Below are positions 12,163 to 20,705 of a stretch of DNA of 64,000 nucleotides, piece after piece (position 1 is the stretch's first letter; the number at the start of each line of letters is the position of its first letter). The stretch spans positions 36,495 to 100,494 of the forward strand of contig QPMI01000083.1 of the NCBI GenBank assembly GCA_004431415.1. Direction: 5' to 3'. The position numbers were made by a program, and so were the translations under genes. The stretch is from Cyanophora paradoxa (lineage: Eukaryota; Glaucocystophyceae; Cyanophorales; Cyanophoraceae). Under the pieces are notes generated by a model. The model was given only the letters and a program-made list of their open reading frames with translations, ran no database searches and was not told where the DNA came from.

Positions 12163-13147
12163 TCACTGAGCTTATTCCTGAAGGATCTTAAGATTATTCC
12201 TTTAACTTGAGAAGCCCATTTTTAAGGGGCTTAAGATAAGAGTTCGCTCGGCGGCCCTTGGACGCCGTCCTCGCCCCAGGCGAACGCGCCTGCTTACTTG
12301 TTCTTAAGAAGCTAAGAAGACTGAGATTAAGATTATTATTGTTATTACTTCAGAACCTAAGATACCGTAAGATAAGATGAGGACCAGCGCGGGCCCGGCT
12401 CGCGGGCGCCCCCCCTCTGACGGGCTGACCGGGCTGGCGGGGCGGGGCGGGGCAGGGGGCCGGAGGCCTGTGGGAGCTGGACACGGAGCTCGCGGCGGCG
12501 CTGGGACGGCCCCTCCCCGCCCTCCTCTCCATGCGCCCCAAGGACGCCCCGTCCGCCCCGCCCCGCCCCGTCCCCCCGCCCGCCCCCCCCTCGAGCTTCC
12601 GCTGAGGAGGCGGGCTCCTGATCCCGGTACCCCCCTCCCCCCTCCCCCCAGGTCGGACCACTTCGCGACGGAGCAGGTCCTGGAGTACCTCGAGACCCGC
12701 TGCCCGAGTGCGCCCCCCCCCCCCTTCCCCCCCCCCCCCCCCCCCCCCCCCCCCCTTCTTGTCCGATGTGGGCCGGCGCAGGCTCCGCGACGAGTGGGGC
12801 CTCGCGGCGGCAAAGGCCGCCGCCGCCTCCGCCTCCACCGCCGCCGCCTCCGCCCCCGCAGCCCATAAGAAGGGCGCCGAAGCCGCCGGTACCCCCGGCC
12901 GGCCGCGCTCCCCGTGGCGGGCTCCCGGCCCCGAGTGGTCCGTGGCGCACATCGTCGAGGAAACGGGGGTACGTGCGCGCGCGCGCGCGTCCCTCCCATA
13001 TATATTTCAAAGAATGCGCTAGCGCTCTCGATCGAATCCGGAAGGAGCCATTTCTTGCCGCGCCAAACTATCCATCTGACCCCGCCTTCCATCGATCCGC
13101 AGGCGATGACTCGGCCCGACGGAGGAACCCGCACAGTCACAGTCTAA
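6241..13147 (+). CDS. VIT / von Willebrand factor A domain protein, multi-exon
   Basis: The exon from about 6241 encodes a VIT domain: EVVYGFQVPEYASVSGFEAR, IAGKV and then TFTVSIVHELPPAGDGAARFALP (to about 6640). The next segments match the linker between VIT and vWA (SIGAVRSPTHAS near 6770). The vWA domain begins with PVELEIFFALDR (7148-7186), then RLEQAKSAVRTAVRSLPHGAHFDILG (7282-7357), FGSDVERLCP (near 7417), FLEQVAPAI...GADLLGGLTAALD (7562-7640) and RQVILVTAG (near 7840). Later exons (ARVFVVGTCEPLAAAL near 8285; LEGHVLRQLRR near 8442; PRELPPFLFVGDRLTVYAFGS near 8622) fit the conserved region after vWA. C-terminal exons include DEWGLAAAKA near 12792 and VAHIVEETG near 12940, with the stop at 13145-13147. 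The start lies upstream or near 6241 and is not fixed. In the vWA line the DxSxS metal site is not complete in the exons I can join. Confidence 0.75.
9269..9760. repeat. degenerate tandem repeats inside VIT gene introns
   Basis: Units of about 118 bp start with CTTAGAAAGCAAGCCTAAG and carry GCCAAAGCCAAAGCCT and CTCGCCCGCCTAGTGC. They recur at about 9269, 9408 and 9526, then break into shorter units near 9640 and 9710. The inner word CCTAGTGCGCGCG is also doubled inside each unit. They lie between recognised exons, so they are intronic or spacer repeats. Confidence 0.7.
9846..9987. repeat. CCCCG pentanucleotide microsatellite with an ACAGG variant
   Basis: Runs of CCCCG at about 9850-9880 and 9905-9930 are followed by three copies of GGCCCCGACA and another CCCCG run to 9985. 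The sense strand is C-rich, like the other introns of this gene. Such G-rich complements can form G-quadruplexes. Confidence 0.85.
11635..11735. repeat. 36-bp inverted repeat (hairpin) in an intron
   Basis: The arm at 11635-11670 and the arm at 11700-11735 are reverse complements with one mismatch (CAATTAG against CTAATTT). They are separated by a 29-bp loop. Each arm contains GCTTGAGCTCAAGC, itself a palindrome. It lies in a long non-coding stretch of the VIT gene, flanked by AAGCTTAA-rich sequence. It may be a MITE remnant or an intron hairpin. Confidence 0.8.
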
Positions 13148-13543
13148 TCCGATCCTCAATCTGAAACGAACGCAAGAGCCAGAGTACACGCCTTCACGCT
13201 CGGACGCAGAATAAGATTTACACTTTATAGAGTTACATATAAATACGTATAAAATACTGGCAACCAGCAGCTTCACGTAAGAGTCTTTGATTAACGTTCT
13301 TCTTCATGTGTTGTACTCTAGCATTTGGGTTCGGGATTCTTAGGTTTTACATATGTATATTTAGATAACCTGCAGTCACTGAGTTGTGGGGCCAGTGGGC
13401 CCGTGATTTTGTATTGCGAGATAGCTATAGCTTCAGGGGCCAGTATGCCCGTGATTTGAAATTAGTACTGCAAGGGCAGCTTTAGTCTGTATACGTAGGG
13501 GCAGTATGTCCGTACTCGGGTTCTGTGTTTATCGATACGATAT
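13148..13543. other. intergenic with imperfect short repeats
   Basis: No gene is seen. Around 13395-13530 an imperfect unit recurs: GGGGCCAGTGGGCCCGTGATTT, then GGGGCCAGTATGCCCGTGATTT, then GGGGCAGTATGTCCGT. This lies directly outside the left direct repeat of the LTR element. Confidence 0.6.
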
Positions 13544-13547
13544 CTAG
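13544..13547. other. target-site duplication, left copy (CTAG)
   Basis: CTAG sits directly before the left direct repeat. The matching CTAG follows the right repeat at 18275-18278. Confidence 0.65.
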
Positions 13548-13657
13548 TGTTGCCAGCATAGTTTAGCTGGGGACTGGTATCATTGGGGTACAGGTACAGA
13601 CTGGGGGTACAGGTCTACAGGGACTTGGAATAATGGCAGTATATGCTCACTGCAATA
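13548..13657 (-). repeat. 110-bp direct repeat (LTR), 3' copy relative to the coding strand
   Basis: Identical to 18165-18274 by eye. It includes the words GGGGTACAGGTACAGACTGG and TGGTATCATTGG. The coding strand is minus, so this is the downstream LTR. Confidence 0.8.
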
Positions 13658-13859
13658 TGATACGACTTCACAAGCGCACGTCCTCGTGCGCTCAAGAGAG
13701 AGAAAAATATGTATAGTGAAGGGGGGGATTGGATCGTCACAACTACGTGGACTCAAGCCGGGGTCCATGATACGACTTCACAGGATGCGAGTCCGGTGGG
13801 GTCGAGTGAACAAAAATCCTCCCGGGACGCAAGCCGGGGGTCCATGATACGACTTCACA
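13658..13859. repeat. three copies of TGATACGACTTCACA beside the LTR
   Basis: The 15-bp word occurs at 13658-13672 (abutting the LTR), 13768-13782 and 13845-13859. Each copy is followed by CAAG- or CAGG-like sequence, and the second and third are preceded by GGTCCA. The role is unknown; a cis signal for element replication or packaging is possible. Confidence 0.75.
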
Positions 13860-14680
13860 AGACGATAGGCTAGTGGAGTCGAGGGAAAGTGAGGTCCCAA
13901 CCTCAAGTCAGAGCGCTTATCTAGCCTACGCGCTCACCGACCGGGCGGCCTCCGAGATAAATGGGCATACCAACTAGTAGATACACACTAAAATCAGCCA
14001 ACAAGCCCGAGCTGCCCAAGCCGGGTTCCAAAAGACGAATCCATGAAAAGGGAAGACGTGCGGACTGCCGCCTGCGAGTGTACGTGGGAAGGCCGCCCGG
14101 GGGCCTGACGTGTACTCGCAGGGGTCGCTAGCGGCTCGAGGAAAAACCGGGCGAAAAAAACCTCGGCCGCGCCGCCATAATAGCCTGCCCTGAGGGCTCT
14201 CCGGTCCACGCTCGCAGCGTCGCCCCGATGGCACGCCGCCGTGCCCGGAGGGCCCTCCGCGTGCGCCCGCCACGTACGCCCGTCCGCCGTACCCGCCGAG
14301 GGTCTGACGCGCGTCGCGTGTGAGTGCGCTGCACGCGTGCGCGAAAGGGGCGTCCCCCTGAAAGAAAACGGAAAGAGTTGCGGCAGCACGCATTGCGCGT
14401 TCTAAGGAAACGGTAGCGGCGCTATCGCAGCGGAGCTTCGCGCGTCGCAACGACCTAATCCTATGCCGTTCGATCGCTAGCGAGCCTTTCGAGGCGGTGC
14501 CGCTGCGTGGGACTTCGGCCCTCTTCTCGGATATCGTCCGAAACGCGTGGGCCACGTGGCACGACACGGTCGGGAAGCCCGAGATTGGAGGGGCCTTAGG
14601 CGCGCCGTTCCCAAGGGCTATCGATTGCGAGGGTCGCGTACCCATCTCGACAATAATCCTCATGTACCGTAGGGGGCGCC

Positions 14681-17163
14681 TCACGCGCTTAAGCGTCCGG
14701 CGCCACCTCCGGGGCGCCCCGGAGGTGCCGGCGGTTGCTCTGGCCGCGGCGGACGTCCCTGCCGTCGTTTCCGTGCAACGTTTGCCGGTCTGTCACGGTA
14801 AGGGATCATCAAGTCGATGTGGACGATCAGCTCTTTCGTCCTTCTGTGCCGCTCTGACTCCGTCGTCGCCTTTACGGCGTACAGGTGCCCGTCCGAGAGC
14901 TCCCGTAAGACAACGAAGGGGCCGGTCCATCCGTTGTGGATGCCGCGTTTGAGGCCCTCGAACCAGCAGAGAACCTTCTCCCCCTTCCTGAACGAGCGCC
15001 GCAGCGGCTTGCCGCCATGGGCGCGCAGCAGCCGCTTGTTGTAGCGCTTGCGGTGCTCGGCTACTGCTGCCGCTCGACTCTCAGCCGCCCGTGCGAGCCC
15101 CGCCAAGCGGTCGTTTAGTAACGTCGGGTCCGTTGGCCGTTGCCGTTCGTCGGGGTCGAAACGCAGGTCGCCGGGGAGCGTGAGGTCGCGTCCGAAGTGA
15201 AGCACCGCGGGCGGGAAGCCCGTGGCTGCGTGGATGCCCGTGCGCATCGCGAGGAGAGCCTGGTGTACAAACTCCGTCCAGTGCCGGTTCGACTTGCCAG
15301 CCGCTTTGCAGAGCCCGTACACCAGTCGCTTGAACGTCTGTCCAGGCGCTCGGCGCCGCCATTCGTGGACTGATGGAACGCCGCTGCGCGAATGATGCGC
15401 GTGCCCTTGCTCTTCCAGAAGTTGTACCACTCCGACTGGATCAGCTGTGAGCCGTTGTCGATGAGGTAGCGCTGGACGACGCCGTGGTCGGCGAGCGCCT
15501 GTTCCGCGCAGCGACGCAGCGTCGACGCCTTCATGTCCGGGATCGGCTTCCCGTCGGGGTACTTGGAGTAAGCGTCGACGCTGACGAAGGCGCCGACCAT
15601 ACCGTCCACCGACAGGTCCAAGTACATGATGTCGGCTTGGTGCAGGTCGCCTGGGAAGTACGCCTCGAAGATCTTGCAGAGAACCTTTGGCCGCCGCCGC
15701 GCCTTCGCTCGTTGGCAGTGAGGGCACGACCGCACGTAGCGGTGTACCGACGACGTCATGCCATCCCACCAGAAGCGGCTGAAGATGCGCCTCGCGACGA
15801 TGTCCGCACCGCGGTGGGCCCAGTCGTCGTGGTACGCGGAGAGGATCATCTCCCGCAGCGTTTCCGGCACCACAACCAGGGAGCGCATGTCAGCCACCTG
15901 GGCTCGGAGCGACTCCGTCACCCGCAGCATGTCGATGTTAGCGCTGTTGTCGAACCGTGCCGCCAGCCCCTCCGTCGGGCTCGGCATCCACTCTCGCGTG
16001 CCCGTCGGTGAACCAGCAGTCTCGTGTCGGGGGCGTTTGTACGGCGTCGTGTCAAGGCCGGTCAGTTCGCGATCCTGTCGGCGGTTGTCGAAGACGTCCT
16101 CCGTCTCCTCGGCATGTGTCATGCGGACGGCACGCGCCGGGCCCCCTGTCTCCACGCTCGCCGGGGTGTCGCCTGCGAGTAGGGTGACTTGTTTCGACTT
16201 GCGCCTGATCTCCGGCTTTTCCAACCAATCTTGAGCCCGCTGGATGAAGGACGTCGTCGCGAGGCCCGGGTCGTTCGGAAAGGCGTTCTCGGTCGTCCGC
16301 TGGAGTTCCCGCAGCTGGGGCATCACCTTGTCGACCAAAAGGTCGAAGTTGGAACGCCGGCGGTCGGCATCGTCCCGGTAAACCTCCCAAGTGTCGTCGT
16401 GCTCACGTGCCCGGAGGTTAATCTGAGTCTCCAGCTTCTGTACGATGAGCGTTGGCGTCATCGATACGCCTGAGACTTGGAGCGCCTCCACCGTCAAGTC
16501 GAACTGGAGCCGCGGCGGGATCCCGTAGTACATCGTGTCCGCCCACGTCGCCAGGTTCCGTTTGTCACGTTCGTCGATGCGCGAGCGTGCGTACGTGCAG
16601 AAGTCCTCGTACGAGCGGATAGTTGTCGTCGGGATCATGTCCCGCGCCTGGAGGACCGTCGCCTCGAGAGCGTTGAGCTGCGCCTGCGCGTGGTCCTTCT
16701 GCTCCTGAGACTTCCCGGGGTCGGCCTTGAAGGCCTCCACCACCGCCTCCTGCGCCGCCCGTTTCGCCTCCGCTTGCGCGATGTACTTGTCAAAGTCCGC
16801 CTGTTGGGTCAGGCGGGTGCGGTACAAGTCCGTCTCCTCTGGAGAAAACAGTTGCGCCAGCTCCCGGAGCATCAGTGAGCCGCGGACGCGTTCGTCTGGC
16901 GTGGTCGGGTTGCCCGCGAAGAAAGGTTTACGGTTGACGATGCTGTCGAGCTGATCCAGCGTCCGCTTGACGTTCGCGTGCGTCATCGGGTAGCCGAACG
17001 TGTAAACGTTGCCTTCGTTGATCTTCAACAGCACCGGCTCCTCCTTCGGCTGGATCTGGCGAGCGTACTTCTGGTGCTGGGGCATCTCCTGCGACGCCGC
17101 GACCGCCGCAATCGCCGAGAAGTCGGAGACGCGGGCCAGGGCGGGCCGCGTGTGTCGGGACAT
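14681..17163 (-). CDS. Gag-like/integrase fusion protein of the LTR element, one frameshift
   Basis: A - strand frame opens at 17163 and runs 682 codons to 15115; the continuation lies in another frame ending at 14681. Residues 1 to about 330 are charged and helical and look Gag-like, without a zinc knuckle. An integrase follows: an H-H-C-C zinc segment (YHDDWAHRG...CPHCQRAK), then the core with QADIMYLD, LIDNGSQ and, at the frame junction, GGAERL, giving the D, D, E residues. The C-terminal part has KGEKVLCWFEGLKRG...GPFVVLREL, a typical SH3/chromodomain-like tail. The frame breaks near 15345, where one C in a CC pair appears to be missing. Protease, RT and RNase H are absent. Confidence 0.75.
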
Positions 17164-18164
17164 GATGAAGTCGTGTAGACGTAAAGGTAGGAAAGGAGGA
17201 GTGGTAGTGTCAGTGAGGGTGTAAGTCGCGTGTCCCGCGTGTCAGTCCGTAGCCGCAGTCGTCGATCGTTGGCGTGCTAGGGGCCTGGAATCGCTGTAAA
17301 TTTCGGCAGAGTCTCCCCCTTCAAGCGCCCGTGGTATGCGCGGCGCTGAAGCGGGCGTCGTGGCGGTCGTGGTCGAGGTCGGTTCCTCCGAGGAGTCGCG
17401 ACGGTCGGCCGTTGACTGGAGTCGCCAGAGTGTCTGTGCCGAAAATTTTGACAGAGTCTCCCCCTTCGAGGAGTCGAGACGTGCGCGGCGCTGAGGCGGG
17501 CGTCGTGGCGGGGTGTGGTCGATGTTGCCGTTATCGACCGTTACTCCGTTCTTGTCCGTGATGACGCACGCGCCGCCGGTGTCCGTATACTGTATGTAAA
17601 AACGTGTCCGGTAAGCTCCCGGTGTGCGCTAGGCACTTGCCGCGGCAAGATTCAACCTTGGCTCTTGGCGATGGTCGGCAGGCCCGAGATGCTGGCGTGC
17701 TTTGGGCGAGCCCGAGCACGCGGCTTCTCGTTGCGCTATCCGGCGACTGCTTCGGGACGAACCCTCGCAGCGAGCCAGTTGATCGCTAGGCCTGGAGCTT
17801 GCGGAACCGCGGTCGCTTCGGGGCGAACCCTAAGCGGCGCGAAGCGCGGGCTCCCACCGTGTGCGAACGGTGTCCGGTGTGCTTGCCAGCAGCTGCGTCG
17901 GCGGGACGGTTGCGCGAGCGCGACGTCCGGGCCGATGCTGCTCCTTGTCCGCCGGACCGACCGCGCGAGCGAATCGGCCAGCTCCGGAGCTGCCGTTGGG
18001 TTGCAAGCTGACGATCCAATCCCCCTCGTAGTCACTAGCCGGCAGGATGGGCGAGTTGCCCGTTGCGCTGCGATCTCCACGTAGACCACACGGCTACCAC
18101 CGACCCGGCCAGAGCAGCTAGGCTAGCTGTCCGGCACGGAGTGCGCGTGGCGTCCGGCGAGGGA
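17164..18164 (-). other. leader of the LTR element, non-coding
   Basis: This 1-kb stretch lies between the 5' LTR and the Gag start. It holds two diverged copies of a repeat beginning CAGAGTCTCCCCCTTC, at about 17308-17390 and 17453-17525, each with GCGGCGCTGA.GCGGGCGTCGTGGCGG. Two related words with CGGGACGAACCCT and CGGGGCGAACCCT lie near 17752 and 17817. No protein is recognised. Confidence 0.5.
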
Positions 18165-18274
18165 TGTTGCCAGCATAGTTTAGCTGGGGACTGGTATCAT
18201 TGGGGTACAGGTACAGACTGGGGGTACAGGTCTACAGGGACTTGGAATAATGGCAGTATATGCTCACTGCAATA
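18165..18274 (-). repeat. 110-bp direct repeat (LTR), 5' copy relative to the coding strand
   Basis: Identical to 13548-13657. It is followed by CTAG (18275-18278), the right target duplication. Confidence 0.8.
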
Positions 18275-18278
18275 CTAG

Positions 18279-19023
18279 ATCTGCAGTACAGCATAGCGAA
18301 CGAATGCGTGTGTTGTAACCGTGGCTTCTAATTATAAGCTAGCGTATGTAGTTCTCGGGTCTCGGCGTTTCCTTTCCTGAGCTTCGCGATCGAGGTTCTT
18401 TTCACGAGGTTCCTTCGAGGCTCCTTTTTCCCGAGAATGCAGATGTAGACAATTCTATTCTGCCCTTGCGGGCGCCGACGGAGGCGAGAATAGTGTGTAT
18501 TAATATTTAGAGCCCATAATTAAATATGTGCGTCTACTACGAAACATTCTTCGAGGAACAATACCGTCGAATTCAAGCTCGCAATTGGTCTGAAGAAGTG
18601 CAATTCAACTGCAACGATCGGGCGAGCTTTCCCGCGGAGTTCCGACGTCGACGACGGCAGGCGAGGCACATGCGCATCCGCGATCGAAATCGAATTCATC
18701 TGCACATGCATATGCCCAGCCTAGGCCTAGGGCTCGGCCCAGCCGAGCCATGCCTGCCTCCCGGGACTTCACCGGTACCCGTGACCCCCCTCCCTCAATC
18801 GCAGCTGCCGAAATAACAAATTATAAGCCTGCACATGCCGCTGCACATTTATAAGCCTGCACATGCCGCTGCAGATTTATAAGCCTGCACATGCCGCTGC
18901 ACAGGAGTGATCGCGTATTTATTTCAAGCGATATATCGATACGAGGTTCCACATTCTATTCTAGATCTAATCATGAGTCATGACTCGAGGGAAACCGGGT
19001 ACGTATACGGGGCGACAGAGCCG
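18279..19023. other. spacer with a three-unit 28-bp repeat
   Basis: No gene is recognised. A 28-bp unit beginning TTATAAGCCTGCACATGCCG is repeated three times in about 18821-18905, with one base differing in the middle copy. Palindromic words CATATGCAT and CCTAGGCCTAGG lie near 18705-18730. Confidence 0.6.
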
Positions 19024-19470
19024 CTAAGCCTTGGCGCGACCTGGCAGCTTTTTGAACACCAGGTGCTCCAGGGCCGGCCAGCCAAACGGATCCGCTGTGA
19101 TGTAGTACCACCCGGCTCGGCACGGCGTCTGCCGCAGTGCACGTGCGCTCGCGATAATTACTTTATAATTACGCCGCCGAAATCAAATAGCGACAGGATC
19201 GCGCACGGATCCGCCGACGAGCTCGAAGTACTGCCCGTCCGCCATCCAGAAGAACAGCCGCGGCTGCGAAAGCGCTCCCTTTAAATTCTTGAATTTTAAG
19301 TCCGCAGCCGCCTGCTCAAGAAGTTGCGTCCGCCAATTGCCATATGCATGCACTTCGTTTCCGGCAATCGTTTGAAATTGCAGAACGATCCGAACGGGCC
19401 CTGCGAACGCAGAAATTCGGTGACGGTGGGGCTGAACGTCAACGGGTGGCCTGTCAGTCAGAACTACTCA
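19024..19470 (-). CDS. 3' end of an unrecognised spliced gene
   Basis: The - strand frame around 19430-19215 reads PVRIVLQFQTIAGNEVHAY, NWRTQLLEQAAADLKFKN and PRLFFWMADGQYFELVGGS. A GTGCGCG donor and a GCGGCAG acceptor flank an intron (about 19213-19137). The final exon reads AGWYYITADPFGWPALEHL and ends at the stop 19024-19026. The composition is protein-like and unlike the shadow frames. I do not recognise a family. The 5' part is unresolved. It lies downstream of the histidine kinase on the same strand. Confidence 0.45.
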
Positions 19471-20028
19471 ACGAGCCTGTCAGTGTGGTCAGACCGACGT
19501 AGTCTCGGCAGTCCCCAATCACGCTGACTTCCACGCGCTCGTGCTTTATGTTCATTTGCGATATCGACTGAGCGACTGATCATGACTGAGCGACAGGGTC
19601 CGATCTGACGGCCGAAAGTTTGGTCGAGAATTCGGTTTTCCAAGTTCAGTCGAGACTTCTCTTAGAGTTTCTCCTATATTCATGATTCTTCTTTTTCTCC
19701 TTTGAGTAGGATCCTGGAGGGACGAGACTGCGAGTAGAATCCGGCTAGAATACTGGGCTGCCCCCTCCGAGGCTCCCCTTCCCGACATGAATATTGCCAG
19801 TTCGAATATTCCATGATTACTAGATTAGGGTATTAGAGATCTAGATTACTTCCGAAGTTCCATGAATTACTTCCGAAGTTCCATGAATTACTTCCATGAT
19901 TACTTCTAGATCTAGATCTAGATCTTAGATTACTTCCATGAACATTACCAGTTCGAATTCCAGGCCTGAGGCCCTGATCGTGATCATGAGGCCCCTGAGG
20001 AGTTCCGCCCGGCCTACACCTCGCCGAG

Positions 20029-20225
20029 TCGATTGCGTAGGCGAGGCTTGCGTGGCTGCGGCGCCCGGCCGTCTAGATCTGCCGGGGGCGAGTGCCGTCG
20101 CGATCGGCACGGGCGCCGACCTCGACGGGGGCGGGGGGTCCGAGTCGCAAGGCGCCATGCATACGGCCATGGGCGGGGGCGGGGGCGGCCGCCGCCGAGG
20201 GCCGCGGAATTCGGAGGTCCAGGCG
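20029..20225 (-). repeat. diverged duplicate of the kinase gene 3' end
   Basis: This stretch matches 20709-20930, the last coding part of the sensor kinase gene, with small indels. Both carry GCGAGGCTTGC, CGTCGCGATCGGCACGGGCG and CGACCTCGAC. The copy lies about 500 bp downstream of the gene end and keeps no good frame. It looks like a partial tandem duplication. Confidence 0.7.
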
Positions 20226-20705
20226 CCGTATAAACTCAGAGTACCGTATAAACTCAGACTCTTGAGACACATATTATGATAGAAAATTCACGAGTACAAG
20301 CTAAAGATCACTGGATCTAGATCTAGCTATGGATCATGATCACAGTATCATGGTATCAAAACTGGCAAGGACATCGACAATCACAGCCTGGCAGCAGAAA
20401 GCATGTGCATACACATGGCGTATTGGTATCAGGCGCATAGGATAACGTAGACTACATACCCGCAGACTGCAGGTGTTCCAAAGCTTAAGTTCCAGCTTGA
20501 CGTTTGGATCCTGCATATGCATGTGCGGTAAAGCGCTGGGCCATTGAAATAATAAAACGAAAATCACCCACTTCCCGGGTCCCGCTAAAAGAATGTACGC
20601 ATACAGCTAATTAAAAGACTAAATTACTAGGGTGGGCATCGAAAGAATGAAACAATTGCAATGATACTAATCAGAATTCCGGGAGTCCCGCCCGAGGGGG
20701 GGCGC

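Larger units (their letters stand above)
13548..18274 (-). mobile_element. LTR retroelement carrying Gag-integrase and no reverse transcriptase
   Basis: Identical 110-bp direct repeats bound the element at 13548-13657 and 18165-18274. The repeat starts TGTTGC and ends GCAATA, an imperfect inverted terminus. A 4-bp target duplication, CTAG, abuts both outer ends (13544-13547 and 18275-18278). The only coding region, on the - strand, joins a Gag-like segment to a retroviral-type integrase. No protease, RT or RNase H motif is present between them. Identical repeats indicate a recent insertion. Without RT the element must rely on another element's enzyme. I could not find a normal TGG-type primer-binding site next to either repeat. 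Confidence 0.75.

Noticed and set aside
12304-13140. Gly/Arg-rich open frames on the - strand
   Set aside because: They overlap the C-terminal exons and C-tract introns of the VIT/vWA gene on the + strand; poly-Gly arises from antisense C-runs.
13576-13590. TGGTATCATTGG as an initiator-tRNA primer-binding site
   Set aside because: Only the first eight bases match the usual TGGTATCAGAGC, it lies inside the repeat instead of beside it, and it is on the strand opposite to the coding direction.
13974-14684. 236-residue open frame downstream of the integrase in the LTR element
   Set aside because: No motif, skewed composition and position in the 3' untranslated part of the element make it unlikely to be a gene.
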